The notes beneath the pieces were generated by a model, which saw only the letters and a list, made by a program, of their open reading frames with translations, was not told the origin of the DNA and searched no databases. A program made the translations under genes and the position numbers. 64,000 bases of DNA from DATDAH01 sp963845425 (GTDB taxonomy: Bacteria; Actinomycetota; Acidimicrobiia; Acidimicrobiales; DATDAH01), in contig CAWJSC010000010.1 in NCBI GenBank assembly GCA_963845425.1, forward strand, positions 124,001-188,000. The letters are read 5' to 3'. Below, one piece after another: positions 45,357 through 53,085 of this stretch; the stretch's first letter is position 1, and each line of letters begins with the position of its first letter.

Positions 45357-46246
45357 AGCCGGCGCCCGAGCATCCCCGGCGTCTGGCGTTCCTGGGGACC
45401 CCCGAGATGGCGGTCCCCTTCCTGCGGGGGTTGCACGGCGCCGAGTGGCCGATCGACCTCGTCGTGTCGCGGCCCGACAGCCGCCGCCGGCGCAACGCCG
45501 ACCCGGAACCCAGCCCGGTCAAGGCCCTGGCCCTCGATCTCGGCCTACCGGTCAGCGACGATCCGGCCGACGTGGCCACGTGTGGGGCGGATCTGGCGAT
45601 CGTGGTGGCCTACGGGCGCATCATCAAACCGGACCTGCTGGCCCAGGTGCCCATGATCAACGTGCACTTCTCCCACCTGCCGCGGTGGCGGGGAGCCGCC
45701 CCTGTCGAGCGGGCGATCCTGGTGGGCGACGAGACCACGGGCGTCGACATCATGGCTGTCGAGGAGGGGCTGGACACCGGCCCGCTCTACGCCCGCCACC
45801 AGACCGACATCGGGGACCACGAGACGGCCGGCGAGCTGGCCGATCGCCTCGTCGGCCTGGGCGTGATGCTGCTGCTCGACGTCCTGAAGGCGGGGCTGAA
45901 GGACCCGAAGCCCCAGGAGGGCGAGCCCACCTACGCCGAGAAGATCGACCCGGCCGAGCTGCGCATCGACTGGCTGCGCTCGACCATCGAGATCCACCGG
46001 CTGGTCCGCCTGGAGCGGGCGTGGACGACGTTCCGGGGCAAGCGTCTGAAGGTCCTCGCCGGGCACCCGCTGCCGGGCTCGTTGGAGCCGGGGATGATGG
46101 ACCTCGACCTGCCGGTCGAGGTGGGCACGGGGCAGGGGACGTTCCGCATCGACGTCGTCCAACCCGAGGGCAAGGCGCCCATGAAGGCCAAGGACTGGCT
46201 CCAGGGTGCGAGGATCGAGCCGGGCGAACGACTGGGGGCGTGGTGA
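45353..46246 (+). CDS. fmt: methionyl-tRNA formyltransferase, probable CTG start
   Basis: Fmt formylates initiator Met-tRNA. The N-terminal strand RLAFLGTPEMAVPFLRGL begins before the first canonical in-frame start (ATG 45407), so translation must begin earlier. CTG 45353, overlapping the def TGA as CTGA, is the only reasonable start after the upstream in-frame stop at 45314. The 297-residue product has MINVHFSHLPRWRGAAP with catalytic Asn103 and His105, and GVDIMAVEEGLDTGPLY with the catalytic Asp. The C-terminal domain is slightly short. The end overlaps the next gene (GTGA). Confidence 0.92.
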   Translation: MKPAPEHPRRLAFLGTPEMAVPFLRGLHGAEWPIDLVVSRPDSRRRRNADPEPSPVKALALDLGLPVSDDPADVATCGADLAIVVAYGRIIKPDLLAQVPMINVHFSHLPRWRGAAPVERAILVGDETTGVDIMAVEEGLDTGPLYARHQTDIGDHETAGELADRLVGLGVMLLLDVLKAGLKDPKPQEGEPTYAEKIDPAELRIDWLRSTIEIHRLVRLERAWTTFRGKRLKVLAGHPLPGSLEPGMMDLDLPVEVGTGQGTFRIDVVQPEGKAPMKAKDWLQGARIEPGERLGAW

Positions 46247-46728
46247 ACGATCAGGTGACCGGCCTGGAGGCCAAGGTGCTGACGGTGTCCGACGGCGTGA
46301 TCGCCGGGACGCGGGAGGACACGTCAGGGGCCGCCCTCGAGGTGCTCCTGACCGGCGCCGGCTTCGAGGTGGTCGAGCGCCGCGTCGTGGCCGACGGCAT
46401 CCAGAACGTGGGGGAGGCCATCGTCGAGCTGGCCGAGGGGTTCGCCGGCCTCGTCGTGACCACCGGCGGCACCGGCTTCGGCCCCCGGGACCAGACCCCC
46501 GAGGGCACCAAGGTCGTGCTCGACCGCGAAGCCCCCGGCCTGGCCGAGGCCATGCGCCTCGTGAGCCCCCTCGGCCGCCTGTCCCGCGGCGTCGCCGGCA
46601 CCCGGGGTCTGGCCCTGGTCCTGAACGCGCCGGGCTCGCCCAAGGGCGCCGCAGAGACCGTCGAGGCCGTCCTCGACGTCATCCCCCACGCGCTTCGCCT
46701 CATGACCAACGAGTCCACCCAGCACTGA
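46243..46728 (+). CDS. MoaB/Mog-family molybdopterin biosynthesis protein
   Basis: The 161-residue product has the MogA/MoaB fold signatures: LTVSDGVIAGTREDTSG near 12, VVTTGGTGFGPRDQTPEGT near 74, and LNAPGSPKGAAETVEAVLD near 128. Mog adenylates molybdopterin before molybdate insertion. No other cofactor gene is nearby, so I cannot separate MoaB from Mog. The start is GTG overlapping fmt by four bases. A second GTG at 46240 is possible. A palindrome follows its stop. Confidence 0.87.
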   Translation: MNDQVTGLEAKVLTVSDGVIAGTREDTSGAALEVLLTGAGFEVVERRVVADGIQNVGEAIVELAEGFAGLVVTTGGTGFGPRDQTPEGTKVVLDREAPGLAEAMRLVSPLGRLSRGVAGTRGLALVLNAPGSPKGAAETVEAVLDVIPHALRLMTNESTQH

Positions 46729-46738
46729 CCCCTCCCCT

Positions 46739-46792
46739 CCGTTCTGGCCGGTGATTTCCCGGTCATAGGGGCGAATTCAAGGGCCAGAACGG
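46739..46792 (+). repeat. palindromic intergenic element E (before the riboflavin promoter)
   Basis: CCGTTCTGGCC (46739-46749) and GGCCAGAACGG (46782-46792) form a perfect 11-base inverted repeat around a 32-base centre. The outer words match those of the elements at 27099 and 42072. It separates the MoaB/Mog gene from the riboflavin operon. Confidence 0.7.
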
Positions 46793-46822
46793 GTGGGGCT
46801 GGTCGAATCTGGCACGATCGTG

Positions 46823-46850
46823 TTGACGAGCGGCCACCCTGGAGTACGAT
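46823..46850 (+). promoter_or_regulatory. promoter of the riboflavin operon
   Basis: TTGACG (46823-46828), a 16-base spacer and TACGAT (46845-46850) form the best sigma-70-like promoter in the window. Transcription would start about 46857, just at the first stem of the FMN riboswitch. Confidence 0.7.
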
Positions 46851-46858
46851 GGTCGAGC

Positions 46859-46980
46859 CCCCTCGCGGGGTCGGGTGGAAATCCCAACCGGCGGTGACAG
46901 TCCGCGAACCCCCGCTTCGGTGGGGGCCGATCCGGTGGAACTCCGGGGCCGACGGTGAGAGTCCGGATGAGAGCGAGGGG
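46859..46980 (+). promoter_or_regulatory. FMN riboswitch (RFN element)
   Basis: The closing stem CCCCTCGC (46859-46866) pairs with GCGAGGGG (46973-46980). Between them are the conserved RFN words: GGGTGGAAATCCC, ACCGGCGGTGACAGTCCGCGA, GATCCGGTGGAACTCCGG, GGCCGACGGTGAGAGTC and CGGATGAGAG. When FMN binds, this class of RNA switches off riboflavin genes. ribD follows 44 bases later. No T-run terminator is present; a hairpin TCCCGG/CCGGGA holds the ribD ribosome site in its loop (about 47007-47025), suggesting translational control. Confidence 0.95.
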
Positions 46981-47024
46981 CCGTGTGTGGCGTTCCCGCG
47001 CGCGGTCCCGGACAGGAGACCGGG

Positions 47025-48014
47025 ATGACGCAGGGGACAGGCGAGGACGGGGCGGCCATGGTCTGCGCCCTCGACCTGGCGGCCGGCGTTCGTACCTCCA
47101 CATCGCCCAACCCCTGGGTCGGCGCCGTCGTCGTGACCCCGGACGGCACCCACACCGGGGCGACCGAGCCCCCGGGCGGACGCCACGCGGAGATCGTGGC
47201 CCTCGACGCAGCCGGCGCCGCGGCACGCGGCGCCAGCCTGGTCACGACGCTCGAGCCCTGCTCGCACACGGGCCGCACCGGGCCCTGTGCGGACGCCATC
47301 ATCGACGCAGGCGTCGCCCGGGTCGTCCTGGCCATCGAGGACCCCGACCCCGGCGTGGCCGGCCAGGGCATCGCCAAGCTCCGAGCGGCGGGCATCGAGG
47401 TCGTCACCGGCGTGCTCGCCGAGGAAGCCACCGCTCAGCTCGCCCCGTACCTGAAGCACCGGACCACCGGCCGGCCCTACGTCGTCCTCAAGCTGGCCGC
47501 GACGTTGGACGGCCGCACCGCGGCCCCCGACGGCTCGAGCCAGTGGATCACCGGTGAGGCCGCCCGCACCGACGCCCACCGCCTGCGGGCTGAGAGCGAC
47601 GCTGTGGTCGTCGGCGCCGGCACCGTCCGCGCCGACGACCCCACCCTCACCGTCCGCCACGTCGACGGTCCCGACCCGCTGCGGGTCGTGCTGGGGGCCG
47701 TCCCGGAGGGGGCGAAGGTGCTCCCGGCCCTGGAGCACCAGGGCGAGCTGGAGCCCCTGCTGGACGACCTCGGCGCCCGGGGGGTGCTGCAGGTCCTCGT
47801 CGAGGGCGGCGCCGCCGTCGCCCACGACGTCCACGCCGCCGGCCTGGTCGACCGCTACGTGCTCTACCTGGCTCCCGCCCTCTTCGGCGGTGACGACGCC
47901 CGCGGCCTGTTCGCCGGCGCCGGCGCCGGCACCATCGACGACGTCTGGCGGGGCCGCATCATCAGCACCCGCCAGCTCGGCGACGACCTCCGCATCGACG
48001 TGGAGGCGGCGTGA
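47025..48014 (+). CDS. ribD: bifunctional riboflavin-specific deaminase/reductase RibD
   Basis: RibD deaminates and then reduces the pyrimidine intermediate of riboflavin synthesis. The 329-residue product has STSPNPWVGAVVV and the zinc ligands GGRHAEIVAL (His54, Glu56) and LEPCSHTGRTGPC (Cys79, Cys88). The reductase half has VVLKLAATLDGRTA, GAGTVRADDPTLTVR and VEGGAAVAHDVHAAGLVD. The reductase part is shorter than usual (whole protein normally about 360). ATG 47025 has AGGAG six bases upstream; GTG 46983 is possible but lies in the riboswitch platform. Confidence 0.93.
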   Translation: MTQGTGEDGAAMVCALDLAAGVRTSTSPNPWVGAVVVTPDGTHTGATEPPGGRHAEIVALDAAGAAARGASLVTTLEPCSHTGRTGPCADAIIDAGVARVVLAIEDPDPGVAGQGIAKLRAAGIEVVTGVLAEEATAQLAPYLKHRTTGRPYVVLKLAATLDGRTAAPDGSSQWITGEAARTDAHRLRAESDAVVVGAGTVRADDPTLTVRHVDGPDPLRVVLGAVPEGAKVLPALEHQGELEPLLDDLGARGVLQVLVEGGAAVAHDVHAAGLVDRYVLYLAPALFGGDDARGLFAGAGAGTIDDVWRGRIISTRQLGDDLRIDVEAA

Positions 48015-48097
48015 TCGGAACCGATGAACCGATGGCACGGAGGCGGTGCCTGGACTCGGTCCCCGGCGACCGTCCGGCCCGCCCTCTCACCGAAATT

Positions 48098-48134
48098 GCG
48101 CCGATTGGTTGCGGTAGTCGCAACCAGTCGGCGC
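48098..48134 (+). repeat. palindromic intergenic element B (ribD-ribE gap)
   Basis: GCGCCGATTGGTTGCG (48098-48113) pairs with CGCAACCAGTCGGCGC (48119-48134) around a 5-base loop; 15 of 16 pairs are Watson-Crick and one is a wobble. Flanks CGAAATT and CAGAAGG match element A. Between A and B the stem bases change on both sides so that pairing is kept. It lies in the 244-base ribD-ribE gap, where I see no other element. Confidence 0.82.
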
Positions 48135-48258
48135 CAGAAGGCAGAGGCGGCCGAGCCCGGGGCTCGACGTCCAGCGCGACGTCCTCCGGGCCGCGTTTCG
48201 CCACCGTCCGACACGTGTCCGCCTGTGCACCGGTGCGGCAGAGCGGGGGGGCCGCCTG

Positions 48259-48843
48259 ATGTTCACCGGGATCGTGGAGGAGCTGGGGACTGTGCTGGCC
48301 GCCGAGGTAGAGGGGCCCGGGCGCCGCATGCGGATCGGGGCCACCGCGGTCCTCGAGGGTGCCGGCCTCGGTGACTCCACCGCCGTCGACGGCTGCTGCC
48401 TGACCGTGGTCGCGCTGGGCGACGGCTGGTGGGAGGCCGACGTCAGCGACGAGACCCTGCGTCGCACCACCCTCGGCGCCCGCACCGTGGGCGACCGGGT
48501 CAACCTCGAGCGACCGCTCCTGGTCACCGACCGCCTTGGCGGCCACATCGTCCAGGGTCACGTCGATGCCGTGGGCGAGGTCGAGGCCCCCGTGCCGGAC
48601 CTCCGGATCCGGATGCCCGACGACCTGCGCCGGTACGTCATCGAGAAGGGCTCGATCACCGTGGACGGGGTCAGCCTGACCGTGGTCCAGCCCACCGCCG
48701 ACGGCTTCACGGTGGCCGTCATCCCCCACACCGCCGAGGTCACGACGCTGGGGGCCAAGGTCCCCGGCGACACCGTCAACCTCGAAGTCGATCTGATCGC
48801 GAAGTACACGGAACGCCTGCTCGCGTTCAAGGAGGAGCCCTAG
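48259..48843 (+). CDS. ribE: riboflavin synthase alpha subunit
   Basis: This enzyme dismutates two lumazines into riboflavin. The 194-residue product has the two similar lumazine-binding halves: MFTGIVEELGTV at the start with DGCCLTVV, and GHIVQGHVDAVGEV with ITVDGVSLTVV in the second half. The C-terminus has VNLEVDLIAKYTERLL. It begins with ATG after a 244-base gap that holds palindrome B. ribBA starts directly after its stop. Confidence 0.95.
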   Translation: MFTGIVEELGTVLAAEVEGPGRRMRIGATAVLEGAGLGDSTAVDGCCLTVVALGDGWWEADVSDETLRRTTLGARTVGDRVNLERPLLVTDRLGGHIVQGHVDAVGEVEAPVPDLRIRMPDDLRRYVIEKGSITVDGVSLTVVQPTADGFTVAVIPHTAEVTTLGAKVPGDTVNLEVDLIAKYTERLLAFKEEP

Positions 48844-50067
48844 ATGGCCGAGCACATCCCCCAGTTCGACCCCGTCCCCGAGACGATCGCCGCCATCGGG
48901 CGGGGGGAGATCGTGGTCGTGGTCGACGACGAGGACCGCGAGAACGAAGGCGACCTGATCATGGCCGCGGAGTTCGCCACGCCGGAGAAGATCGCCTTCT
49001 TCGTGCGCCACACATCCGGACTCATCTGCATCCCCCTCACGGGCGACCGCTTGGACGAGCTGGACATCCCGCTCATGGTCAAGGACAACACCGAGGCCCA
49101 GCGCACGGCGTTCACCTACAGCGTGGACGTCACGACCGGCACCAGCACCGGGATCTCCGCCGCCGACCGGTCGGCCACGATCCAGGCGCTCATCGACCCG
49201 GGCACCCGGCCCACCGACCTCGCCCGGCCGGGCCACATCTTCCCGCTGCGTTACGCCGACGGCGGCGTGCTCAAGCGGGCCGGCCACACCGAGGCCGCCG
49301 TCGACCTCGCCCGCATGGCCGGGCTCTACCCAGCGGGCGTCCTCTGCGAGGTCGTCAACGAGGACGGGTCCATGGCCCGGGTCCCGAACCTCGTTCCCTT
49401 CGCCGAAGAGCACGGGCTGAAGATGACCTCGATCGCGGACCTGATCCGGTACCGGCGTCAGAACGAGAAGCTGGTCCGCCGCATCGGCGAGGCCCGCATC
49501 CCCACCGAGTGGGGCGACTTCACCTGTTACGCCTACGAGTCCCTGCTCGACGGCGAGCAGCACATCGCCATGGTCCGGGGCGCGGTGCAGGGCGAGGAGG
49601 ACGTGCTGGTCCGGGTCCACTCCGAGTGCCTCACCGGCGACGTCTTCGGCTCGATGCGTTGTGACTGCGGCATCCAGCTCGATGCCGCGCTGGCTCGTAT
49701 CGCCGAGGAGGAGCTGGGCGCCCTCGTCTATCTCCGGGGCCACGAGGGCCGCGGCATCGGCATCGGCCACAAGATCCGGGCCTACTCCCTGCAGGAGGAG
49801 GGCCACGACACCGTCGACGCCAACCTCGAGCTGGGCCTGCCCATCGACAACCGGGAGTACGGCATCGGCTCGCAGATCCTGGTGGACCTCGGGATCACCA
49901 CGATGAAGCTGATGACGAACAATCCGGCCAAGTACGGCGGCCTGGAGGGCTTCGGCCTGGAGGTCACCGAGCGGGTGGCGCTGGAGACCATCCCCAATCC
50001 GGAGAACATCGACTACCTGCGGACCAAGCGCGAGCGCATGGGGCACCTCATCGAGGGGCTGGACTGA
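48844..50067 (+). CDS. ribBA: bifunctional 3,4-DHBP synthase/GTP cyclohydrolase II RibBA
   Basis: RibBA supplies both precursors of the riboflavin ring. The 407-residue product has the DHBP synthase loop DDEDRENEGDLIMAAE near 28 and HTEAAVDLARMAG near 148. The cyclohydrolase half has HSECLTGDVFGSMRCDCG with the zinc Cys residues, RGHEGRGIGIGHKIRAY and the NNPAKYGGLEGFG end. Both active sites look complete. The start ATG follows the ribE stop with no gap. Its stop overlaps ribH by one base. Confidence 0.96.
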   Translation: MAEHIPQFDPVPETIAAIGRGEIVVVVDDEDRENEGDLIMAAEFATPEKIAFFVRHTSGLICIPLTGDRLDELDIPLMVKDNTEAQRTAFTYSVDVTTGTSTGISAADRSATIQALIDPGTRPTDLARPGHIFPLRYADGGVLKRAGHTEAAVDLARMAGLYPAGVLCEVVNEDGSMARVPNLVPFAEEHGLKMTSIADLIRYRRQNEKLVRRIGEARIPTEWGDFTCYAYESLLDGEQHIAMVRGAVQGEEDVLVRVHSECLTGDVFGSMRCDCGIQLDAALARIAEEELGALVYLRGHEGRGIGIGHKIRAYSLQEEGHDTVDANLELGLPIDNREYGIGSQILVDLGITTMKLMTNNPAKYGGLEGFGLEVTERVALETIPNPENIDYLRTKRERMGHLIEGLD

Positions 50068-50546
50068 TGGGCGAGCGGGTCGCCACCGATGTCGACCTCG
50101 ACGGCACCGGCCTGCGCATCGGCGTCTGCTGCGGGCGCTTCAACCGGGACATCACCGACCGCCTGTTGGAGGGGGCCCTACGGGGCCTGGCCGCCCACGG
50201 TGTGGCCGAGGACGACATCACCGTCCTGTGGGCCCCGGGCGCGTACGAGCTGCCGCTGGTCGCCCAGGCGTTGGTCACCCGCTGGGGGGCCGACGGCGTC
50301 ATCGCCCTCGGCGCGGTGATTCGCGGCGAGACCGGCCACTACGACTTCGTGGCGGGGGAGTGCGCCGCCGGCCTGTCCCGGGTGCAGCTGGACACGGGCG
50401 TCCCCGTGGTGTTCGGGGTGCTCACCACCGAGAACCGGGAGCAGGCCCTCGAGCGCTCCAGCGACGAGGACAACAAGGGCGAGGAGGGCGCCGAAACGGC
50501 CATCGAGATGGTCAACCTCCTCAAGTCCCTGCCCGGCGAGGGCTAG
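50067..50546 (+). CDS. ribH: 6,7-dimethyl-8-ribityllumazine synthase
   Basis: RibH condenses DHBP with the ribityl pyrimidine. The 159-residue product shows CCGRFNRDITDRLLEGAL near 33, WAPGAYELPLVAQAL near 58, ALGAVIRGETGHYDFVAGE near 84 (catalytic His in GHYD) and FGVLTTENREQALERS near 116. The segment NKGEEGAETAIEMV closes it. It is the last gene of the riboflavin unit; hisG follows with its own -10 box. Confidence 0.95.
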   Translation: MGERVATDVDLDGTGLRIGVCCGRFNRDITDRLLEGALRGLAAHGVAEDDITVLWAPGAYELPLVAQALVTRWGADGVIALGAVIRGETGHYDFVAGECAAGLSRVQLDTGVPVVFGVLTTENREQALERSSDEDNKGEEGAETAIEMVNLLKSLPGEG

Positions 50547-50553
50547 GCGGCCG

Positions 50554-50559
50554 TAGCCT
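50554..50559 (+). promoter_or_regulatory. leaderless -10 box for hisG
   Basis: TAGCCT lies 8 bases before the ATG at 50568, so the mRNA would start at or within two bases of the start codon. This separates hisG from the riboswitch-controlled rib genes. Confidence 0.5.
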
Positions 50560-50567
50560 CGTCCCCG

Positions 50568-51443
50568 ATGCTGAGGCTGGTACTGCCCAAGGGTTCGCTG
50601 GAGCGAGCCACCTTCGAGCTCTTCGAGAGCGCCGACCTGGCGGTCTCCCGCAGTTCGGCGGTGGACTACCAGGCCATCATCGACGATCCCCGGATCACCG
50701 ACGTGCGCATCCTTCGCCCCCAGGAGATCCCCCGCTACGTGGCCGAGGGCATGTTCGACCTCGGCATCACCGGACGGGACTGGATCGAGGAGACCTCGAG
50801 CGAGGTCGTGACCCTGGGCGAGCTGCACTACAGCAAGGCCACGGCCCGGCCCATCAAGATGGTGGTGGCCGTCGGCGGTGACTCCGAGATCCACTCGGTC
50901 GAGGAGCTGCCCCAGGGCGTGCGGGTGTCGACCGAGTACCCCGAGGTCACCCGTCGCTACTTCGAGAAGAAGGGCATCGACGCCGACATCCGCCTCTCCT
51001 ACGGCGCCACCGAGGCCAAGATCCCCGACATCGTCGACTGCATCGTCGAGATCACCGAGACCGGCCGGGCCCTGCGGGCCGCTGGCTTGCGGGTCATCGA
51101 CGAGATCCTCCAGTCCTACACCGAGCTCATCGCCAACCCGGTGGCGTACGAGGACCCCGAGAAGCGCCACGCCATGGGCCAGATCCTGACCCTGCTCGAG
51201 GGCACCCTCGAGGCCCGGGGCAAGGTGCTGGTCAAGCTCAACGTGGCCGCCGAGGACCTGGACGCCGTCATCGCCGTCCTGCCTTCCATGAAGGCCCCCA
51301 CGGTGAACGAGCTCCATGCCCATGGGGGCTTCGCCGTGGAGACGGTGGTGCCCAAGCGGGAGATCAACACCCTGATCCCCGAGCTCAAGGACCGGGGCGC
51401 CACCGACATCATCGAGCTCCCCCTGGCCAAGATCGTCCACTAG
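50568..51443 (+). CDS. hisG: ATP phosphoribosyltransferase, long form
   Basis: HisG starts histidine synthesis from ATP and PRPP. The 291-residue product begins MLRLVLPKGSLERATFELF and has the GMFDLGITGRDWIEE strand. The PRPP-site SYGATEAKIPDIVDCIVEIT is present, and the C-terminal ACT-like regulatory domain (VLPSMKAPTVNELHAHGG, VVPKREINTLIPEL) is complete, so it is the HisZ-independent type. No other his gene is in the window. ribH-hisG adjacency is common in Actinomycetota. Confidence 0.96.
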   Translation: MLRLVLPKGSLERATFELFESADLAVSRSSAVDYQAIIDDPRITDVRILRPQEIPRYVAEGMFDLGITGRDWIEETSSEVVTLGELHYSKATARPIKMVVAVGGDSEIHSVEELPQGVRVSTEYPEVTRRYFEKKGIDADIRLSYGATEAKIPDIVDCIVEITETGRALRAAGLRVIDEILQSYTELIANPVAYEDPEKRHAMGQILTLLEGTLEARGKVLVKLNVAAEDLDAVIAVLPSMKAPTVNELHAHGGFAVETVVPKREINTLIPELKDRGATDIIELPLAKIVH

Positions 51444-51445
51444 CC

Positions 51446-51688
51446 GTGGCGGGGGCGACCGAGGGGGACCGGACGGGCGTGGTCACCGACTACGACGACC
51501 CCGCCGGCATCGGCACGGTGACCGCGGACGAGGGCGACCAGCACTTCTTCCACTGCACGGCGATCGCCGACGGCAGTCGCACCGTCGAGATCGGGGCTCG
51601 GGTCCGCTTCGCGGTCGTGCCCGGGCGCCTCGGGCGTTGGGAGGCCGCCGACCTCCGCCCCGAGGCGGGCCTCTCCCTCCCGCCGTAA
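51446..51688 (+). CDS. cold-shock-domain-like small protein
   Basis: This 80-residue protein starts at GTG two bases after hisG. It reads as a single cold-shock/OB domain: TGVVTDYDDPAGIGTVTADEGDQHFFHCTAI, split by the expected HFFHCTAI (RNP2-like) strand, then VEIGARVRFAVVPGRLGRWEAADL. The first RNP1-like strand (GIGTV) lacks the usual aromatic residues of the KGFGFI motif, so nucleic-acid binding may be weaker. The end is 9 bases from the convergent DUF1844-like gene. Confidence 0.82.
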   Translation: MAGATEGDRTGVVTDYDDPAGIGTVTADEGDQHFFHCTAIADGSRTVEIGARVRFAVVPGRLGRWEAADLRPEAGLSLPP

Positions 51689-51697
51689 GGCCGGTGG

Positions 51698-52126
51698 TCA
51701 GCCCGCTTCGGGCTCTCCGTCGCCGGCCGGTTCGCTGAGCTGGACGAAGGCCATGCGGAGCTGAGTCAGCGCGTCCTTCAACGTGGCCTCGGCCTCCCCG
51801 AGGCGGCCGGATAGGCCTTCGACCAACTGGCCCATGGCGTCGATGGCGAGGCGGGCGGCGGCCAGGTCGGGGTCCTCTTCGCTGAGGTGGATGGCGGCCA
51901 GTTCGTACAGGCCCATGGCGTGGTTGGCGACGACCATGTCCGCCGGTGCCTCGAGCACCCGCTGGCGGGCCGCAGCCATCTCCGCGGCCATGGCCTGGGC
52001 CTGGACCCGCTCGTCGTCACTCAGGCCGGCCAGGGGATCGGCGTCCAGGGGCGGCTCGGCGGGGTCGGAGGGGGCGGCGTCCGGCTCGACCGGGTGCTCG
52101 CCGCCGGGGGTCCAGAGGCTGCTCAT
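51698..52126 (-). CDS. DUF1844-like protein
   Basis: The 142-residue product starts at ATG 52126 on the minus strand. After an acidic, Pro-rich N-terminus (about 50 residues) it has two helical blocks: MVVANHAMGLYELAAIHLSE and DLAAARLAIDAMGQLVEGL, ending LKDALTQLRMAFVQL. This resembles the DUF1844 family, often found next to infC in Actinomycetota. Function is unknown. A longer minus-strand frame up to 52387 would cross the infC leader and is rejected. Confidence 0.75.
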   Translation of the reverse strand: MSSLWTPGGEHPVEPDAAPSDPAEPPLDADPLAGLSDDERVQAQAMAAEMAAARQRVLEAPADMVVANHAMGLYELAAIHLSEEDPDLAAARLAIDAMGQLVEGLSGRLGEAEATLKDALTQLRMAFVQLSEPAGDGEPEAG

Positions 52127-52147
52127 GAGGGGAAGGGTGCCACCACT

Positions 52148-52322
52148 GATAGCTTGTTGCTCGCTATCCAACCTGGAAAGCGGGGCCCCGCCCCCACCTG
52201 GCCACCGATTCGCGGTGCGCACAGGTTCTTCTGACGGCACCACCCCCTCGAGGGGTGGCCGCAGTCGTGCCTGTGGGCCACTGTGTGGCGGCCCGGGATC
52301 GGGGCTCTTCGGTTCGCAAGAG
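52148..52322 (+). promoter_or_regulatory. infC leader region with three hairpins
   Basis: The 256 bases between the DUF1844-like gene and infC hold inverted repeats: GATAGC/GCTATC (52148-52168), a strong CCACCCC/GGGGTGG stem (52240-52258) and CTCTT/AAGAG (52305-52322). A TAGCTT at 52351-52356 could be a -10 box. IF3-L35-L20 operons are often controlled by their leaders; whether these hairpins do so here is unproven. No gene is seen in the gap. Confidence 0.4.
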
Positions 52323-52382
52323 GAGTCGCGCATTGCGTAGTGATCGGCCATAGCTTCGGGCCCCGCCCACGACGACACCCGG

Positions 52383-53048
52383 ATCAATGATCAGATCCGG
52401 GTCCGTGAGGTCCGCCTGGTAGGCGTCGATGGCGAGCAGATCGGCATCAAGCCCCTTCCGGAAGCACTCTCGATGGCACGTGAACTGGGTCTCGACCTCG
52501 TCGAGGTCGCAGCCGCGGCCAGTCCCCCCGTCTGTCGGATCATGGACTACGGGAAGTTCAAGTACGAGAACGCCCAGAAGGCCAAGGAATCACGGAAGAA
52601 GGCGACCAACGTCGTCGTGAAGGAGATGAAGTACCGCCCCAAGATCGGGCGCGGTGACTTCGACACCAAGACCCGCAAGGTCCACGAGTTCCTCGGTGAA
52701 GGTCACAAGGTCAAGGTCACGATCATGTTCCGTGGTCGTGAGGTCCAGCACCCCGAGTTGGGGCGCCGGATCCTGGACAACGTGGCTGCCGCCGTCGAGG
52801 AGGTAGGCCGGGTCGAGGCCCTGCCCAAGGTCGATGGTCGCAACATGACCATGGTCCTGGGCCCCGACAAGCAGGCGCAGGCCCGCGCCAAGAAGGCCCG
52901 CGAGGAGGCCGCCGCCGAAGAGGCAGCGGCCACCGACGAGTCCGAGGCACCGGTCACCGACGAGAGCGCTGACACCCCCGACACCACCGAGGCGCCCGCC
53001 GTCCCGGTCACCGAGACCACCGAAGCGGCGACGAGCGCCGCGGAGTGA
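52383..53048 (+). CDS. infC: translation initiation factor IF-3, ATC (or ATA) start
   Basis: IF3 checks initiator tRNA and start-codon pairing on the 30S subunit. The N-terminal domain INDQIRVREVRLVGVDGEQ lies upstream of the first ATG (52473), and between the in-frame stop at 52341 and that ATG there is no ATG, GTG or TTG. Translation therefore probably starts at ATC 52383 (221 residues) or ATA 52350. IF3 genes in other bacteria use such rare codons for self-control. The C-domain is normal (KVKVTIMFRGREVQHPELG). A Thr/Glu/Ala-rich tail of about 50 residues follows. Confidence 0.92.
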   Translation: MNDQIRVREVRLVGVDGEQIGIKPLPEALSMARELGLDLVEVAAAASPPVCRIMDYGKFKYENAQKAKESRKKATNVVVKEMKYRPKIGRGDFDTKTRKVHEFLGEGHKVKVTIMFRGREVQHPELGRRILDNVAAAVEEVGRVEALPKVDGRNMTMVLGPDKQAQARAKKAREEAAAEEAAATDESEAPVTDESADTPDTTEAPAVPVTETTEAATSAAE

Positions 53049-53085
53049 GGCCGGCGGCTCCCGCCGCCCGAGAGGAAGAGACGCA

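Noticed and set aside
48011..48259. An 82-codon frame that overlaps the ribD stop (GTGA) and the ribE ATG
   Set aside because: Its ends are neatly placed, but the sequence runs straight through palindromic element B and is Arg/Gly/Ser-rich without any family look. I take it as chance in a low-stop background.
51689..51697. A bidirectional terminator between the convergent cold-shock and DUF1844-like genes
   Set aside because: Only nine bases separate the genes, and no hairpin is visible there. The same is true of the nine bases after aspS.
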